From positions 227,426 through 291,425 of the forward strand of contig JAFIDK010000003.1 in the NCBI GenBank assembly GCA_017051695.1: a stretch of 64,000 nucleotides of DNA, read 5' to 3'. This document shows, in pieces, positions 18,679 through 28,069 of the stretch (positions are counted from its first letter, which is position 1; each line of letters starts with the position of its first letter). The DNA comes from Algoriphagus aestuarii (GTDB taxonomy: Bacteria > Bacteroidota > Bacteroidia > Cytophagales > Cyclobacteriaceae). Both the position numbers and the translations under genes were made by a program. Under the pieces are notes generated by a model. That model did no database searches, was not told the origin of the DNA, and saw nothing but the letters and a program-made list of their open reading frames with translations.

Positions 18679-19806
18679 ATGAAAATTGGAGTTTTAAAGG
18701 AGACAAAAGAGCATGAAAAAAGAGTGGCTCTCAGTCCAGATGTTATCAAACTTTTAGTTAAAAAAGAATTTGAAGTTTTCGTAGAAACAGGAGCGGGAGA
18801 GAGCTCTTATTTTTCCGACAAGGACTATCAGGAAGTAGGGGCAAATGTCATCGCTAAGGATCAGGTTTTTGAATCTGATATACTTTTAAAGGTGAATATT
18901 TTCACACCGGAGGAAGTGAGTCACATGAAGACTGGTGGCGCATGTATTTCTCTGATGTATGCCTACAATCATCCTGAGATCTTGGATGCGATGAATAAGA
19001 AATCCGTCATGTCTTTTTCCATGGATGCAGTGCCTAGAATATCCCGGGCTCAAAAAATGGATGCATTAAGTTCCCAGGCAAACCTTGCCGGCTATAAATC
19101 GGTGATTTTGGGATCGAATCACCTAGGTAAGATTTTCCCATTGATGATGACTGCATCCGGAACCATCACTCCTGCCAAAGTCTTGATTTTCGGAGCGGGT
19201 GTAGCCGGTCTTCAGGCAATTGCTACTGCAAAAAGACTCGGGGCAATTGTGGAAGTCAGTGATGTGAGACCAGAAACCAAAGAGCAGGTAGAATCCCTCG
19301 GAGGAAGGTTCTTGATCGTAGAAGGGGCAGAATCTGTAAAAGTAGAAGGTGGGTATGCAGCGGAGGTTTCTGAGGACTTTCTCCGAAAGCAAAAGGAATT
19401 GATCCAAAGCAAGATCAAAGAAACAGATTTGGTAATCACCACCGCGCTGGTGATGGGTAAAAAGTCTCCGATTCTAGTGACCGAGGAGATGGTGAAAACC
19501 ATGAAGCAAGGAGCAGTAATAGTAGACATGGCGGTGGAATCAGGAGGGAATTGTGAGATATCCGAAAAAGACAAAACTGTGGTAAAATATGGAGTCACCA
19601 TTATCGGTGAGTCTAATTTACCAGCTTTGCTTCCTACCAATGCCAGTCAGCTGTATGCGACAAATATCAGCACCTTGCTGATGCATCTTGCCTCTAAGGA
19701 CGGATTTAACCTAGACCGGGAAGAAGAAATCACCAAAGGTGTCTTGATCACTTATGAAGGTGAAACGGTGCATGAATTCACCAGAAAAATTTTAAATAAC
19801 CAGTAA
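18679..19806 (+). CDS. pntAA: NAD(P) transhydrogenase subunit alpha, soluble part
   Basis: A 375-residue NAD(H)-binding domain I of proton-translocating transhydrogenase. It starts MKIGVLKETKEHEKRVALSPD, typical of the PntA/alanine dehydrogenase family, and carries the nucleotide motif GAGVAGLQAIATAKRLGA (about 170-187) with SDVRPETKEQVESLGG after it. Hydride transfer from NADH to NADP+ is driven by the proton gradient, supplying NADPH. It is the first of three genes (13 nt to the next); the three-part split of alpha is usual in Bacteroidota. Confidence 0.95.
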   Translation: MKIGVLKETKEHEKRVALSPDVIKLLVKKEFEVFVETGAGESSYFSDKDYQEVGANVIAKDQVFESDILLKVNIFTPEEVSHMKTGGACISLMYAYNHPEILDAMNKKSVMSFSMDAVPRISRAQKMDALSSQANLAGYKSVILGSNHLGKIFPLMMTASGTITPAKVLIFGAGVAGLQAIATAKRLGAIVEVSDVRPETKEQVESLGGRFLIVEGAESVKVEGGYAAEVSEDFLRKQKELIQSKIKETDLVITTALVMGKKSPILVTEEMVKTMKQGAVIVDMAVESGGNCEISEKDKTVVKYGVTIIGESNLPALLPTNASQLYATNISTLLMHLASKDGFNLDREEEITKGVLITYEGETVHEFTRKILNNQ

Positions 19807-19819
19807 AACCTTTTCAATT

Positions 19820-20107
19820 ATGAGCTCAGAAGCATTGATAATTCTGATTTATATACTTGTTCTGGCAAGTTTCTTAGGGTTTGAACTCATCGCAAAAGTT
19901 CCTCCGACCCTACACACCCCTTTGATGTCCGGATCAAATGCGATTTCCGGAATTACCATCGTAGGCGCCCTGTTGGCCTGCAATGAAATGGGATATACCA
20001 CCCTGAGTAAATGGTTAGGAATGATCGCCCTAGTATTGGCCACTATCAATGTGGTAGGCGGTTATACCGTGACTGATCGTATGCTTAAAATGTTTAAGAA
20101 AAAATGA
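19820..20107 (+). CDS. pntAB: NAD(P) transhydrogenase, small alpha membrane subunit
   Basis: A 95-residue membrane protein with three hydrophobic segments and the conserved stretch VPPTLHTPLMSGSNAISGI (about 28-46), diagnostic of the C-terminal membrane part of PntA. It forms part of the proton channel with PntB. Its last four bases ATGA overlap the start of the next gene, indicating translational coupling. Confidence 0.95.
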   Translation: MSSEALIILIYILVLASFLGFELIAKVPPTLHTPLMSGSNAISGITIVGALLACNEMGYTTLSKWLGMIALVLATINVVGGYTVTDRMLKMFKKK

Positions 20108-21489
20108 GTATATCCATACAAATAGCCTATTTGATAGCCTCAATCTTATTTGTGTTGGGGATCAAAATGATGAATAAAACCAAGTCAGCAAGACAGGGCA
20201 ACCGACTTTCTGCCTTGGGAATGTTTATCGCCATTGTAGCTACTTTGCTACAGATTGAAGTGATTTCCTTAGTGGAGATTTTTGGGTGTATTGTCCTAGG
20301 TTCTGCTATCGGACTTTATTATGCCAATAAAGTAGAAATGACCAAAATGCCTGAAATGGTAGCGATCTTCAATGGATTCGGAGGTTTGGCATCTTTCTCG
20401 GTTGCTTTGTCAGATTATTTTCTCCGGACGGAAGTGAATATGGAGTCCATAGAATTGGTGACTGTAATCAGTATCATCGTTTCTGTATTTATCGGTGGCG
20501 TGACCTTTACTGGCTCTATTATCGCTTTCCTGAAACTCAATGGAAACATATCCGGTTCTCCGATTACCTTTAAAGGGCAGCATCCACTCAATTTGGTGCT
20601 ATTCTTAAGTTTCCTAGCAGCGGCCACATATACGGTAATAGATCAATCGGATCCAATTTTAATCATTACACTGATCGTGATTTCATTGATTTTGGGAGTT
20701 TTGACTGTCATCCCGATCGGTGGAGCAGATATGCCCGTGGTCATTTCATTGTTGAATTCCTATTCAGGAATGGCTGCCTGTGCAACCGGTTTTATCCTAA
20801 ATAATAATGTGCTGATCGTGGCGGGTTCTTTGGTGGGAGCCTCAGGAATAATTTTGACCCAGATTATGTGTAAAGCCATGAACAGATCTTTGATCAATGT
20901 TCTGCTAGGCGGGTTTGGTCAGACGGTAAACGAAGCACAAGGAGATGGCCCATCTATCACCGTGAAAGAAATCGGTGTGGAAGAAACTGCGATGTTATTC
21001 GATTCTGTTTCTTCGGTCATAGTAGTGCCGGGATATGGAATGGCAGTTGCCCAGGCGCAGCATGTTATCCGTGAATTAATGGAGCAATGCGAAAAGAGAA
21101 AAATTGATTTCAAATTTGCCATTCACCCGGTAGCAGGAAGAATGCCTGGCCATATGAATGTGCTCTTGGCAGAAGCCAATATCTCTTATGACAAGCTGAT
21201 TGAAATGGAATCGATCAATGATGAATTTCCAAATACCGATTTGGTTTTGATCGTGGGAGCAAATGACGTAGTCAACCCAGCTGCCAGAAATAACCCTCAA
21301 AGTCCTATCTATGGAATGCCGATTTTGAACGCTGACAAAGCACGGACGGTCATAGTCAGCAAGCGAAGTATGGGGAAAGGCTATGCCGGAGTCGAAAACG
21401 AACTGTTTGGCTATCCAAACTGTCTGATGCTCTTCGGTGATGCAAAGCAAACAATCACCAAAGTCGTTTCAGAAATGAAAGAAATGTAA
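20104..21489 (+). CDS. pntB: NAD(P) transhydrogenase subunit beta
   Basis: A 461-residue protein with eight or nine transmembrane helices (about 1-265) followed by the NADP(H)-binding domain III. That domain carries VVPGYGMAVAQAQH (about 306-319), HPVAGRMPGHMNVLLAEA and VGANDVVNPAAR, all strong PntB signatures. It completes the proton-pumping transhydrogenase in the inner membrane. The start overlaps pntAB by 4 nt and the operon ends at a hairpin 25 nt after the stop. Confidence 0.96.
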   Translation: MSISIQIAYLIASILFVLGIKMMNKTKSARQGNRLSALGMFIAIVATLLQIEVISLVEIFGCIVLGSAIGLYYANKVEMTKMPEMVAIFNGFGGLASFSVALSDYFLRTEVNMESIELVTVISIIVSVFIGGVTFTGSIIAFLKLNGNISGSPITFKGQHPLNLVLFLSFLAAATYTVIDQSDPILIITLIVISLILGVLTVIPIGGADMPVVISLLNSYSGMAACATGFILNNNVLIVAGSLVGASGIILTQIMCKAMNRSLINVLLGGFGQTVNEAQGDGPSITVKEIGVEETAMLFDSVSSVIVVPGYGMAVAQAQHVIRELMEQCEKRKIDFKFAIHPVAGRMPGHMNVLLAEANISYDKLIEMESINDEFPNTDLVLIVGANDVVNPAARNNPQSPIYGMPILNADKARTVIVSKRSMGKGYAGVENELFGYPNCLMLFGDAKQTITKVVSEMKEM

Positions 21490-21513
21490 TTATCTATCTC
21501 AAACCTATATACC

Positions 21514-21546
21514 AGGGCTATCCGAAATTTCGGGTGGCCCTTTTTG
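21514..21546. terminator. Terminator between pntB and convergent SSS gene
   Basis: Long hairpin AGGGC ... GCCCT (21514-21518 with 21537-21541) containing the inner palindrome CCGAAATTTCGG, followed by TTTTTG. It is strongest for the plus strand. Confidence 0.85.
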
Positions 21547-21568
21547 TTTTCCGAACAATTCTTACAGA

Positions 21569-23062
21569 TCAGACGGAAGAATTAATTTTCTTTCCTAAGT
21601 TTCCCAAAACAAAACCCAGAATAAAAATGGTGACGGTTCCCATGACAATGGTCATATTACTGTGCAAAGAATTCTGGAATGGTGTAAGCTTGCCTGTGAA
21701 AAATGCCGTGGATAAACTCATCCAGATGATAACCAAGACCCCAGCCATAACAGCGATGGCGGCTTGTTTGCTAGTGGTTTTCTGAACTATCAAACCAAGC
21801 AGAAACAACCCTAAAATCCCTCCGCTAAAAATAGATGCCAAAGCCCACCACGCATCCAATGCACTGGCAACTCCATTAAATGCCAGTCCAACCAAGATAC
21901 TGGCCAGCCCCATGCACAAGGACGAAGCCCACAAAACACGCATAGAGGTTTTTTCTGAAGGGTTTTGATGGATGTATTTTTTAAAATGATCGGATAGAAT
22001 CACTGTGGCTGAACTATTCACAGAGGTAGAAACGGAACTCATTCCGGCAGCAAAAATGGATGCAATCAGCAGGCCTGTGATACCCGTAGGGAGTTGCGAT
22101 ACGATGAAATATGGGAAAACTTTGTCTGCATTTTCCATCCCTGATAAGTTCTCCGGCAATAGATCCGGTTGGGCCTGATAAAATGCGAATAGCGCCGTAC
22201 CAATAAAGAAAAAAATCAAGGATACAGGAACGTAAAGCAAACTACCAAGCCAGGTCGATTTTATAGCTTCTTTTTCTGTTTTGGCAGAAATGTACCGCTG
22301 CACATAATTTTGATCGATCCCGAAATTCTGCAAATTGATGAAAAGGCCATAAACCAAAATCATCCAGAAAGTGGAGGAAGTGAAATCTAAGTCAAAGCTC
22401 CCTAGGCTGAATTTGTCATTGCTTTCTGCTATCCTGAAGATCTCGGAGGGCCCGCCAGGGATTTCTAGGAAAATCACCAGCAAACAGGCCAATGCTCCGG
22501 CTATTAAGACAATTCCCTGTATAGCATCGGTCCAAATCACTGCTTCGATACCTCCCAGCATCGAGTAGATGATCACAGAAATCCCAGTTACAATAATGAT
22601 CAATGGGATGCTCCAGCCAAATAGCGCATTCATGGGTAAGGCTAGCAGGTAAAGTATGGTGCCCATCCGAGCGAGCTGGGTCAATAAATAGCAAATGGAA
22701 GCATAGATTCTCGCCCAAAGACCAAATCGTTGCTCCAAGAAAAAATAGGCTGATTCGCTATTGAGTTTTCGATACAGTGGTACAAAATATTTTACAGCTA
22801 TCAGAGCTGCTAATGGAATCGAAAGACTAAATACAAATCCATTCCAGTTACTCAAATAGGCATTTCCGGGTAATGCTAAAAAACTGATGCTGCTGACGAA
22901 TGTTGCAAAAATAGACATCCCAATGGCCCAAGAAGGAAGTCTTCCGCCTCCAGTGGTAAAATCAGTGGATGACCTTTTTCGAAAGGAAAATGAAATCCCA
23001 AAGCCAACGATTGCCAACATATAAATCAAGAAAATCACAAGATCGAATAGTGGCAAGTTCAT
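21569..23062 (-). CDS. Sodium:solute symporter (SSS family)
   Basis: A 497-residue membrane protein with about 13 hydrophobic helices. The N-terminal segments FRKRSSTDFTTGGGRLPSWAIGMSIFATFVSS (from about 27) and the mid-protein GGIEAVIWTDAIQGIVL match SSS transporters of the sialic acid/sugar branch. It likely imports the product of the upstream-encoded secreted enzymes using Na+. It is the last gene of a five-gene operon, 12 nt after the aldolase gene. The substrate cannot be assigned from sequence. Confidence 0.9.
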   Translation of the reverse strand: MNLPLFDLVIFLIYMLAIVGFGISFSFRKRSSTDFTTGGGRLPSWAIGMSIFATFVSSISFLALPGNAYLSNWNGFVFSLSIPLAALIAVKYFVPLYRKLNSESAYFFLEQRFGLWARIYASICYLLTQLARMGTILYLLALPMNALFGWSIPLIIIVTGISVIIYSMLGGIEAVIWTDAIQGIVLIAGALACLLVIFLEIPGGPSEIFRIAESNDKFSLGSFDLDFTSSTFWMILVYGLFINLQNFGIDQNYVQRYISAKTEKEAIKSTWLGSLLYVPVSLIFFFIGTALFAFYQAQPDLLPENLSGMENADKVFPYFIVSQLPTGITGLLIASIFAAGMSSVSTSVNSSATVILSDHFKKYIHQNPSEKTSMRVLWASSLCMGLASILVGLAFNGVASALDAWWALASIFSGGILGLFLLGLIVQKTTSKQAAIAVMAGVLVIIWMSLSTAFFTGKLTPFQNSLHSNMTIVMGTVTIFILGFVLGNLGKKINSSV

Positions 23063-23074
23063 AGGTTTTTGGAA

Positions 23075-24022
23075 TCAATAGTTGGTGGTAAAGGAAGAAA
23101 GTACGGAGGAGACTAACCTGTCTACCTCATTAAATTTTAATTTTAGACTTGCTTTTTCTGTTTCGCTATATGCACAAAGAGGTAATGCTAAATTCCCCTG
23201 ACACAAGCCTTTGAAAGCCATAGAAGCCTTCAATCCTTTTAAATAGTTGGACTGATAAGTGCCATGGCTGTACAGGTTTTTGCTTAAAAAATGGACCGTT
23301 TCATTCAATCGTTGGACCTGCTCTTTGTCTTGATATTCAATTGCTTCAAAAAGTCTGACATACAATTCAGGAAATAAATTGGCGCCACCAGTCACTCCAC
23401 CATGACCACCCATGCTCATTGTTTCACATAAAATCTCTTCTGGCCCGACCAAAACGGTGAATTCAGGATTTTCCCGGAACCTGTCGCAAAGGCTTTCGAA
23501 GTAGCTTTGATCGCCCGAGCTATCTTTGATACCAATAATGTTTGGATGCTCCGCCAAAGCAGCGACTGTCTCCAATTCCAGTGTGATCCCTGTATGAGAA
23601 GGCATATTGTATAAAAACAAAGGCAAGTCAACTTTGTCTGCAAGTTGTAGAAAGTAATTAACGAGTTCCTCTTGTCCTACATTCACGTAAAATGGAGTGG
23701 TAGCTACTACGATATCCGCTCCGGAATTTGAGGCTATTGAGGATAAATTCAGACTTTCCTGAAAAGAGCAATCTGTGATTCCTACCAGAACAGGTATTCG
23801 ATTGGCTACAATTTCACAGGTTTTTCGGATCAGTTTTTCCTTGACTGCGTAGCTTAAGCTGGCAAATTCACCTGTCGTTCCTAAAATGAAGATGCCGTGA
23901 ACACCCCCTTTGATCATATGCTCAATCACTAAGGGAAGACTTTGCTCATCCAGACTAAAGTCCGGTAAAAGTGGCGTGATCATAGGAGGGATAATCCCTC
24001 TAAATGGTTTTGGAAATGACAT
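23075..24022 (-). CDS. DHDPS/NAL-family (DapA-like) aldolase
   Basis: A 315-residue TIM-barrel class I aldolase. GTTGEFASLS is at 48-57, catalytic tyrosine Y138 lies in YNMPSHTG and the Schiff-base lysine K166 lies in GIKDSSGD. The family includes dihydrodipicolinate synthase, N-acetylneuraminate lyase and 2-keto-3-deoxy sugar acid aldolases. The GIKDSSG and TTGE forms resemble DHDPS/KDG-type members more than classical NanA, so a sialate lyase label would be too specific. Its place beside an SSS importer and secreted carbohydrate-active proteins indicates catabolism of an imported 2-keto sugar acid, not lysine synthesis. Confidence 0.88.
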   Translation of the reverse strand: MSFPKPFRGIIPPMITPLLPDFSLDEQSLPLVIEHMIKGGVHGIFILGTTGEFASLSYAVKEKLIRKTCEIVANRIPVLVGITDCSFQESLNLSSIASNSGADIVVATTPFYVNVGQEELVNYFLQLADKVDLPLFLYNMPSHTGITLELETVAALAEHPNIIGIKDSSGDQSYFESLCDRFRENPEFTVLVGPEEILCETMSMGGHGGVTGGANLFPELYVRLFEAIEYQDKEQVQRLNETVHFLSKNLYSHGTYQSNYLKGLKASMAFKGLCQGNLALPLCAYSETEKASLKLKFNEVDRLVSSVLSSFTTNY

Positions 24023-24041
24023 AGAATAGGTTTGAAGAATG

Positions 24042-25058
24042 TTATTTCAAGATCAATGCGACGTGTTTGATCTTTTCTCGATTGTAGGTGTAAGTCAAGT
24101 GGACGGTTCCATCTTCGGCCTGAATAATTGCCGGATAACTAAATTCACCTTTGGGCTGATCTTCCAAAACATGAATTTCTTCCCAGTTTATCCCGTCCTT
24201 GGACATCAATAGTGACAATTTATTCCTGCCGTCTTTGATAGGATTGCATAGCAAAAGCTGGATACCGCTTTTCAAGGTGACAGCATCAATTCCTGAATTA
24301 TTGTGAATCAATCCGGTGGATTCTACGGTAGACCAGCTTTTTCCTCCATCGGTGGACCAAGTGGTCCCGATGACATCTTCCTGTGTTCTGGCTAGCATCT
24401 GCAATTTACCATCTGGGTAAAATAGAACAGTGGGCTGGATAGCATGAAAATTCCCATTGTCAATTTCAGTTTTCTTCCAATTTTCGATCTCAGAGTTCGT
24501 GGATTCCACGTGCATGCTCCAGATACCATTGGTTTCAAAACTGCTTGGGTGCAGCAAGGTTCCGTCGGCTAAAGTCACCGTTTTGTTTTTGACCGGACCG
24601 AGCATTCCCGGGGGAATTTGGATTGCTTTTGACCAGGTTTTTCCTCCATCCTCAGAGGTTTTATAAAGTCCCCACCATTCTCTCGGGTTGGGGCCTTCTT
24701 TATAGAAAAGGACGATCTGCCCTGTTTCTGAATTTCTGTATAATACAGGGTTCCAGGTCGGATTCCTAAAATCCTTGTTTTCCACTCCATCTGCTACCAT
24801 TACTGGAGTACTCCAGGTTCCATCTTTTAGAATAGAAGTATAAATACTGACATCAGGATGTCTTTCGTAAGTGCCTCCAAACCAAGAGGCTAGAATTCCT
24901 TCAGGAGTTTCGACCAAGGTGGAGGCATGACAGGAAGGAAATGGAGCGGTTTCGTAAATAAAACCGGAATCAAGTATTTCTACTGTTGGTTTGATTTGTG
25001 AAAAACCCATCGTGCTGAAAAATAAAATGAGACCGAAAAGGCTGCATAGGTACTTCAT
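24042..25058 (-). CDS. Secreted BNR-type beta-propeller, sialidase-like
   Basis: A 338-residue protein. The open frame extends to 25109, but the methionine at 25058 is followed by a clear signal peptide (MKYLCSLFGLILFFSTMGFSQ), so that start is chosen. Asp-box motifs include SEDGGKTWS, STDGGKSWS and SKDGINWE, giving a probable six-bladed propeller. The N-terminal active-site region reads SCHASTLVETPEGILASWFGG rather than the RIP arginine motif of GH33, so it is probably not a true sialidase. It sits between the CE15-like esterase and the aldolase in an operon and likely releases or trims a sugar acid in the periplasm. Confidence 0.8.
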   Translation of the reverse strand: MKYLCSLFGLILFFSTMGFSQIKPTVEILDSGFIYETAPFPSCHASTLVETPEGILASWFGGTYERHPDVSIYTSILKDGTWSTPVMVADGVENKDFRNPTWNPVLYRNSETGQIVLFYKEGPNPREWWGLYKTSEDGGKTWSKAIQIPPGMLGPVKNKTVTLADGTLLHPSSFETNGIWSMHVESTNSEIENWKKTEIDNGNFHAIQPTVLFYPDGKLQMLARTQEDVIGTTWSTDGGKSWSTVESTGLIHNNSGIDAVTLKSGIQLLLCNPIKDGRNKLSLLMSKDGINWEEIHVLEDQPKGEFSYPAIIQAEDGTVHLTYTYNREKIKHVALILK

Positions 25059-25148
25059 GATTTGTAATTGGTCAAAGGTTGATTTCAGGTTTAAACTAAC
25101 AAAAAGCACCGAATACTTTAGATTACTGTCTTGTACTCACCTGAAATA

Positions 25149-26348
25149 TTACTGAATGTTCTGGAAATTCAGTTGCATGAAATCCATAAAATGATTCCAG
25201 TCTTCCAAAGTCAAGTCGTGTTTTCCATCCCGGATATGGTATCCTGCATCAGGTTGGATAATGGGGGCTTTGAGCCCTTCAAATGACTGAGGAAAGGAAG
25301 TGGTTTTTCCATAAATCTGCCTATAAATCCGGCTTCCGATCTGTAGCGATAAATACTCTCCCTTTGGATCTGCCCATAAATCTTCACGGGCACTCGAAAA
25401 ATAGACTGCTCTAGGAGCCATCATCATCGCTAGCATATGTTGATCGATTGGCAAAGACTCTTCCCGGTCATTGTACTTTTTGAAATTGTCATTAAACCAA
25501 TGGGGAAAGGATGTGTTGATGATTTTGACAGTTTCTCCAAACTTCCGGCGGGAGAGAGCGGCACCCCCACAACCAGATTCATTGGCAATCACTACTGCCC
25601 ATCGGGTATCGATGGCCCCAGTCCACAGTGCGGTTTTACCGGATCTGGAATGCCCGACTATCGCAGATCTCTTTTCATCGATCAGGGGTTCTTGCTCGAA
25701 ATAATCCATGGCCCGCATTGCCGCCCAGCCCCAAGCACCAAAGGTTCTCATTCCATCTGGTTTTGTCAACTCCTCCGGATAAAGGTTTGAAATCACCCCT
25801 TCATAAAAAGTAGAAGCATCATCAGGAGCTACTGTTTCTCCATGATATGAAGCAGTGGCAAATCCCCGGCTTAGCAATGCTTCCACAGGCCAATATCCTT
25901 CTTCCGCAATTTCAACTTCTTGGTTTTCAGGGCGATGATTTACCAACAAAGCGATAGGGAAAGGTCCTGAATTGTTTTTTGGTAAAAAAACATGAAGTCG
26001 CATGGTGTGAGTTTTCCCTTTTCTGGAAACCCGAATGTCTATTTCCTTGAAAATTGCCAGGTCTGGAAATGGATTGGGATGTTCCGAAATTTCTGAAAAG
26101 TTGATTTCGTCAAAATCGTCAGGAATGGAACCATAAACTTCATTTTTGAATACGTTCATCAGTTCCGGCCTGCGGATGTTTTCCCAATCGGAGACCGAAT
26201 GGATTACTTGTCCCGATTGGCTGATAAAAGGATCCGGTAGAACCAAATCAGGAACAATGCTTTCTTCAGTATTCACTTGTCGCTGGGCCATAAGGATGGA
26301 ATTTATAAAAAGGAAAAGAATCGAAGTGGAAAATAGGAGTTTAAGCAT
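25149..26348 (-). CDS. Secreted CE15-like (glucuronoyl esterase-type) alpha/beta hydrolase
   Basis: A 399-residue protein with a signal peptide (1-21). Nucleophile S234 lies in GHSRSGKTALW, the GxSRxGK form found in CE15 glucuronoyl esterases, followed by NESGCGGAALSRR (E257) and a C-terminal HIRDGKHDLT with the probable catalytic histidine. CE15 enzymes cleave esters between glucuronic acid and lignin or related groups. Here the substrate is probably an esterified uronic-acid glycan. It starts 3 nt after the PqaA-like gene's stop, so the two are co-transcribed. Confidence 0.85.
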   Translation of the reverse strand: MLKLLFSTSILFLFINSILMAQRQVNTEESIVPDLVLPDPFISQSGQVIHSVSDWENIRRPELMNVFKNEVYGSIPDDFDEINFSEISEHPNPFPDLAIFKEIDIRVSRKGKTHTMRLHVFLPKNNSGPFPIALLVNHRPENQEVEIAEEGYWPVEALLSRGFATASYHGETVAPDDASTFYEGVISNLYPEELTKPDGMRTFGAWGWAAMRAMDYFEQEPLIDEKRSAIVGHSRSGKTALWTGAIDTRWAVVIANESGCGGAALSRRKFGETVKIINTSFPHWFNDNFKKYNDREESLPIDQHMLAMMMAPRAVYFSSAREDLWADPKGEYLSLQIGSRIYRQIYGKTTSFPQSFEGLKAPIIQPDAGYHIRDGKHDLTLEDWNHFMDFMQLNFQNIQ

Positions 26349-26351
26349 GTT

Positions 26352-27803
26352 CTATTTTTGATTGGAATTAACTAAGTGATCAGAGGAAAAATCTTCGAAA
26401 GGATAAACTCTAGGCAGTACTTCTACACCACTGGTAACTTTCAAAGGCGTTTTTCCTGCAAAAGTCACTTCCATAAAATAGCCTTGATATCCCTTTTCTG
26501 GTGAGCTCATCTGATAAGTATAGAGCCCATTTGCTGTTGATTCCAATTCCGTGGATTTCCAATTTGGGCCGAAAACATCCACTCTAAAATCCCTTGCATT
26601 CTCATTGACAGCTGTCCAGATTCTTACAGAAATTGGAAGATTGGTAGAATCCGCCTGAAACGAAATCATATCGTCTTCGATGGTCCACTCATAGTTTGGT
26701 CTTTCCTCGTTGTTGATCACTGAGGAATAAAAAGAAATCATGTTGGGTAAGGCGTCAGACTTGCTTAGGTCATGCCCAAAATTTGGGACGTATTGAATGT
26801 GTTTTTCACCTTTCAGATCATTCCAGTAAAACTCCCAGCTGTCTGGCTGGAAAAACTGGTCCCCGGCAGCATTGATTAAAAGTTTTGGAAGCTGCAGGTC
26901 ATCAACAAAAGAATAGGGTTCTGTGATTTCCAACATCCTGTCAAATTCCGGTGTACCCATCCATTCCATTATCCCTTCTTCCACATAATTCCCAACCGCT
27001 GGAGCCCAAAATCCATAATTTTTCCAATGATGCTGAAAAGAAGGTTCCAGGTTGAGCATGTCAATAACGATTGGGACAATTGCTACCACCCGATCATCTA
27101 CAGCTGCAGTCGTCCAAGTGGTCCACCCTCTTTTGGAAGCTCCGGCAACGACATAATTTTTGAGATCTAATTGATACATGTTTTTGACTACTTCGGAAGT
27201 AGCATCCATGGCCAGTTTGACGGCTTTTGTCATAGGTAGTCTTGCCAGCCAAATGGCATCTTCATCTTTGGCACCTCCTTCAAGAAATTTCCTCCAGCCA
27301 TAAGCAATGATGGCATCCTCTGTTCGCTCCACAGTATCTCCTGGGAATGTTAGAGGTTGAAAAGGAATGTTGTGAACCTGTGCCACGATGGAATTAGTCT
27401 GAGTAGCTGCCGCAAGAATCAGTTCATCAGGTTTTTCCGGCATTTTTGAATTGGTACTTCCTCCTCCGATCCACATCATCCCGGTTTCAAAAGGAGTGTC
27501 TCTAGGCACCACGATAGATACCCAATGCCACCATTCAGTTTGATCCACCTGTTCTGAAGTCAACCAATTCTGGGAGGTCATTCGGAGTACATGAAAATCA
27601 TAATCTTGTCCAGTAATGGTTCTGACCACTTCAAAATGGAAATCAGGAGATAGGCCCATTACATAATCTTTCAAAATGGATTTTTGTCCTATTTCAGGTG
27701 GAAGTATTTTTTCATTCGATTCATTCTTACAAGAGAAGAGAATTGAAAAAACTGCAAGGTTAAAAATCAGAATTTTTAAAAACTTAAGAGGGACTGGATT
27801 CAT
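26352..27803 (-). CDS. PhoPQ-activated pathogenicity-related (PqaA-like) protein
   Basis: A 483-residue exported protein with an N-terminal signal ending in a likely lipobox (LFSCK near 22-26). The family signatures are WWHWVSIVVPRDTPFETGMMWIGGGS (split over about 91-116), GASKRGWTTW with a probable nucleophile serine, and FWAPAVGNYVEEGIMEW. PqaA proteins are alpha/beta-hydrolase-like, with no proven substrate. In this operon it is the first gene and is followed directly by the CE15-like esterase, so a lipid-anchored esterase role is a reasonable inference. Confidence 0.85.
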   Translation of the reverse strand: MNPVPLKFLKILIFNLAVFSILFSCKNESNEKILPPEIGQKSILKDYVMGLSPDFHFEVVRTITGQDYDFHVLRMTSQNWLTSEQVDQTEWWHWVSIVVPRDTPFETGMMWIGGGSTNSKMPEKPDELILAAATQTNSIVAQVHNIPFQPLTFPGDTVERTEDAIIAYGWRKFLEGGAKDEDAIWLARLPMTKAVKLAMDATSEVVKNMYQLDLKNYVVAGASKRGWTTWTTAAVDDRVVAIVPIVIDMLNLEPSFQHHWKNYGFWAPAVGNYVEEGIMEWMGTPEFDRMLEITEPYSFVDDLQLPKLLINAAGDQFFQPDSWEFYWNDLKGEKHIQYVPNFGHDLSKSDALPNMISFYSSVINNEERPNYEWTIEDDMISFQADSTNLPISVRIWTAVNENARDFRVDVFGPNWKSTELESTANGLYTYQMSSPEKGYQGYFMEVTFAGKTPLKVTSGVEVLPRVYPFEDFSSDHLVNSNQK

Positions 27804-28069
27804 GGAAAGTGGATTTTTTGTTAAGGCTTTAAAAGCTAAGGATTTATATGAATTTGACCAATTTGAAACACTTTTATATCATGGTTTTTCTTATCAATCG
27901 ACAGCTTGTTTTTGGAGTAATTCAGATTAAAGACTATCCAAAACCCCATTTTTGAAATATATACCTGCCATTTTTTTGGTCAAAATTCCGAAATTGGATT
28001 CCTTTCAAATAAATCAACCCGAATAAATTCTGCTGAGTCAAACTTGAGCAGCCAAATAACCCAAACATT

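Noticed and set aside
23075-24022. Labelling the DapA-like gene as sialic acid lyase (nanA) and the operon as a nan operon
   Set aside because: Motifs do not specifically favour NanA, no nanE/nanK-like genes are present and the neighbouring propeller lacks the RIP motif.
27676-27930. Plus-strand frame of 84 residues
   Set aside because: Mostly antisense to the PqaA-like gene, with no start signal or recognisable sequence.
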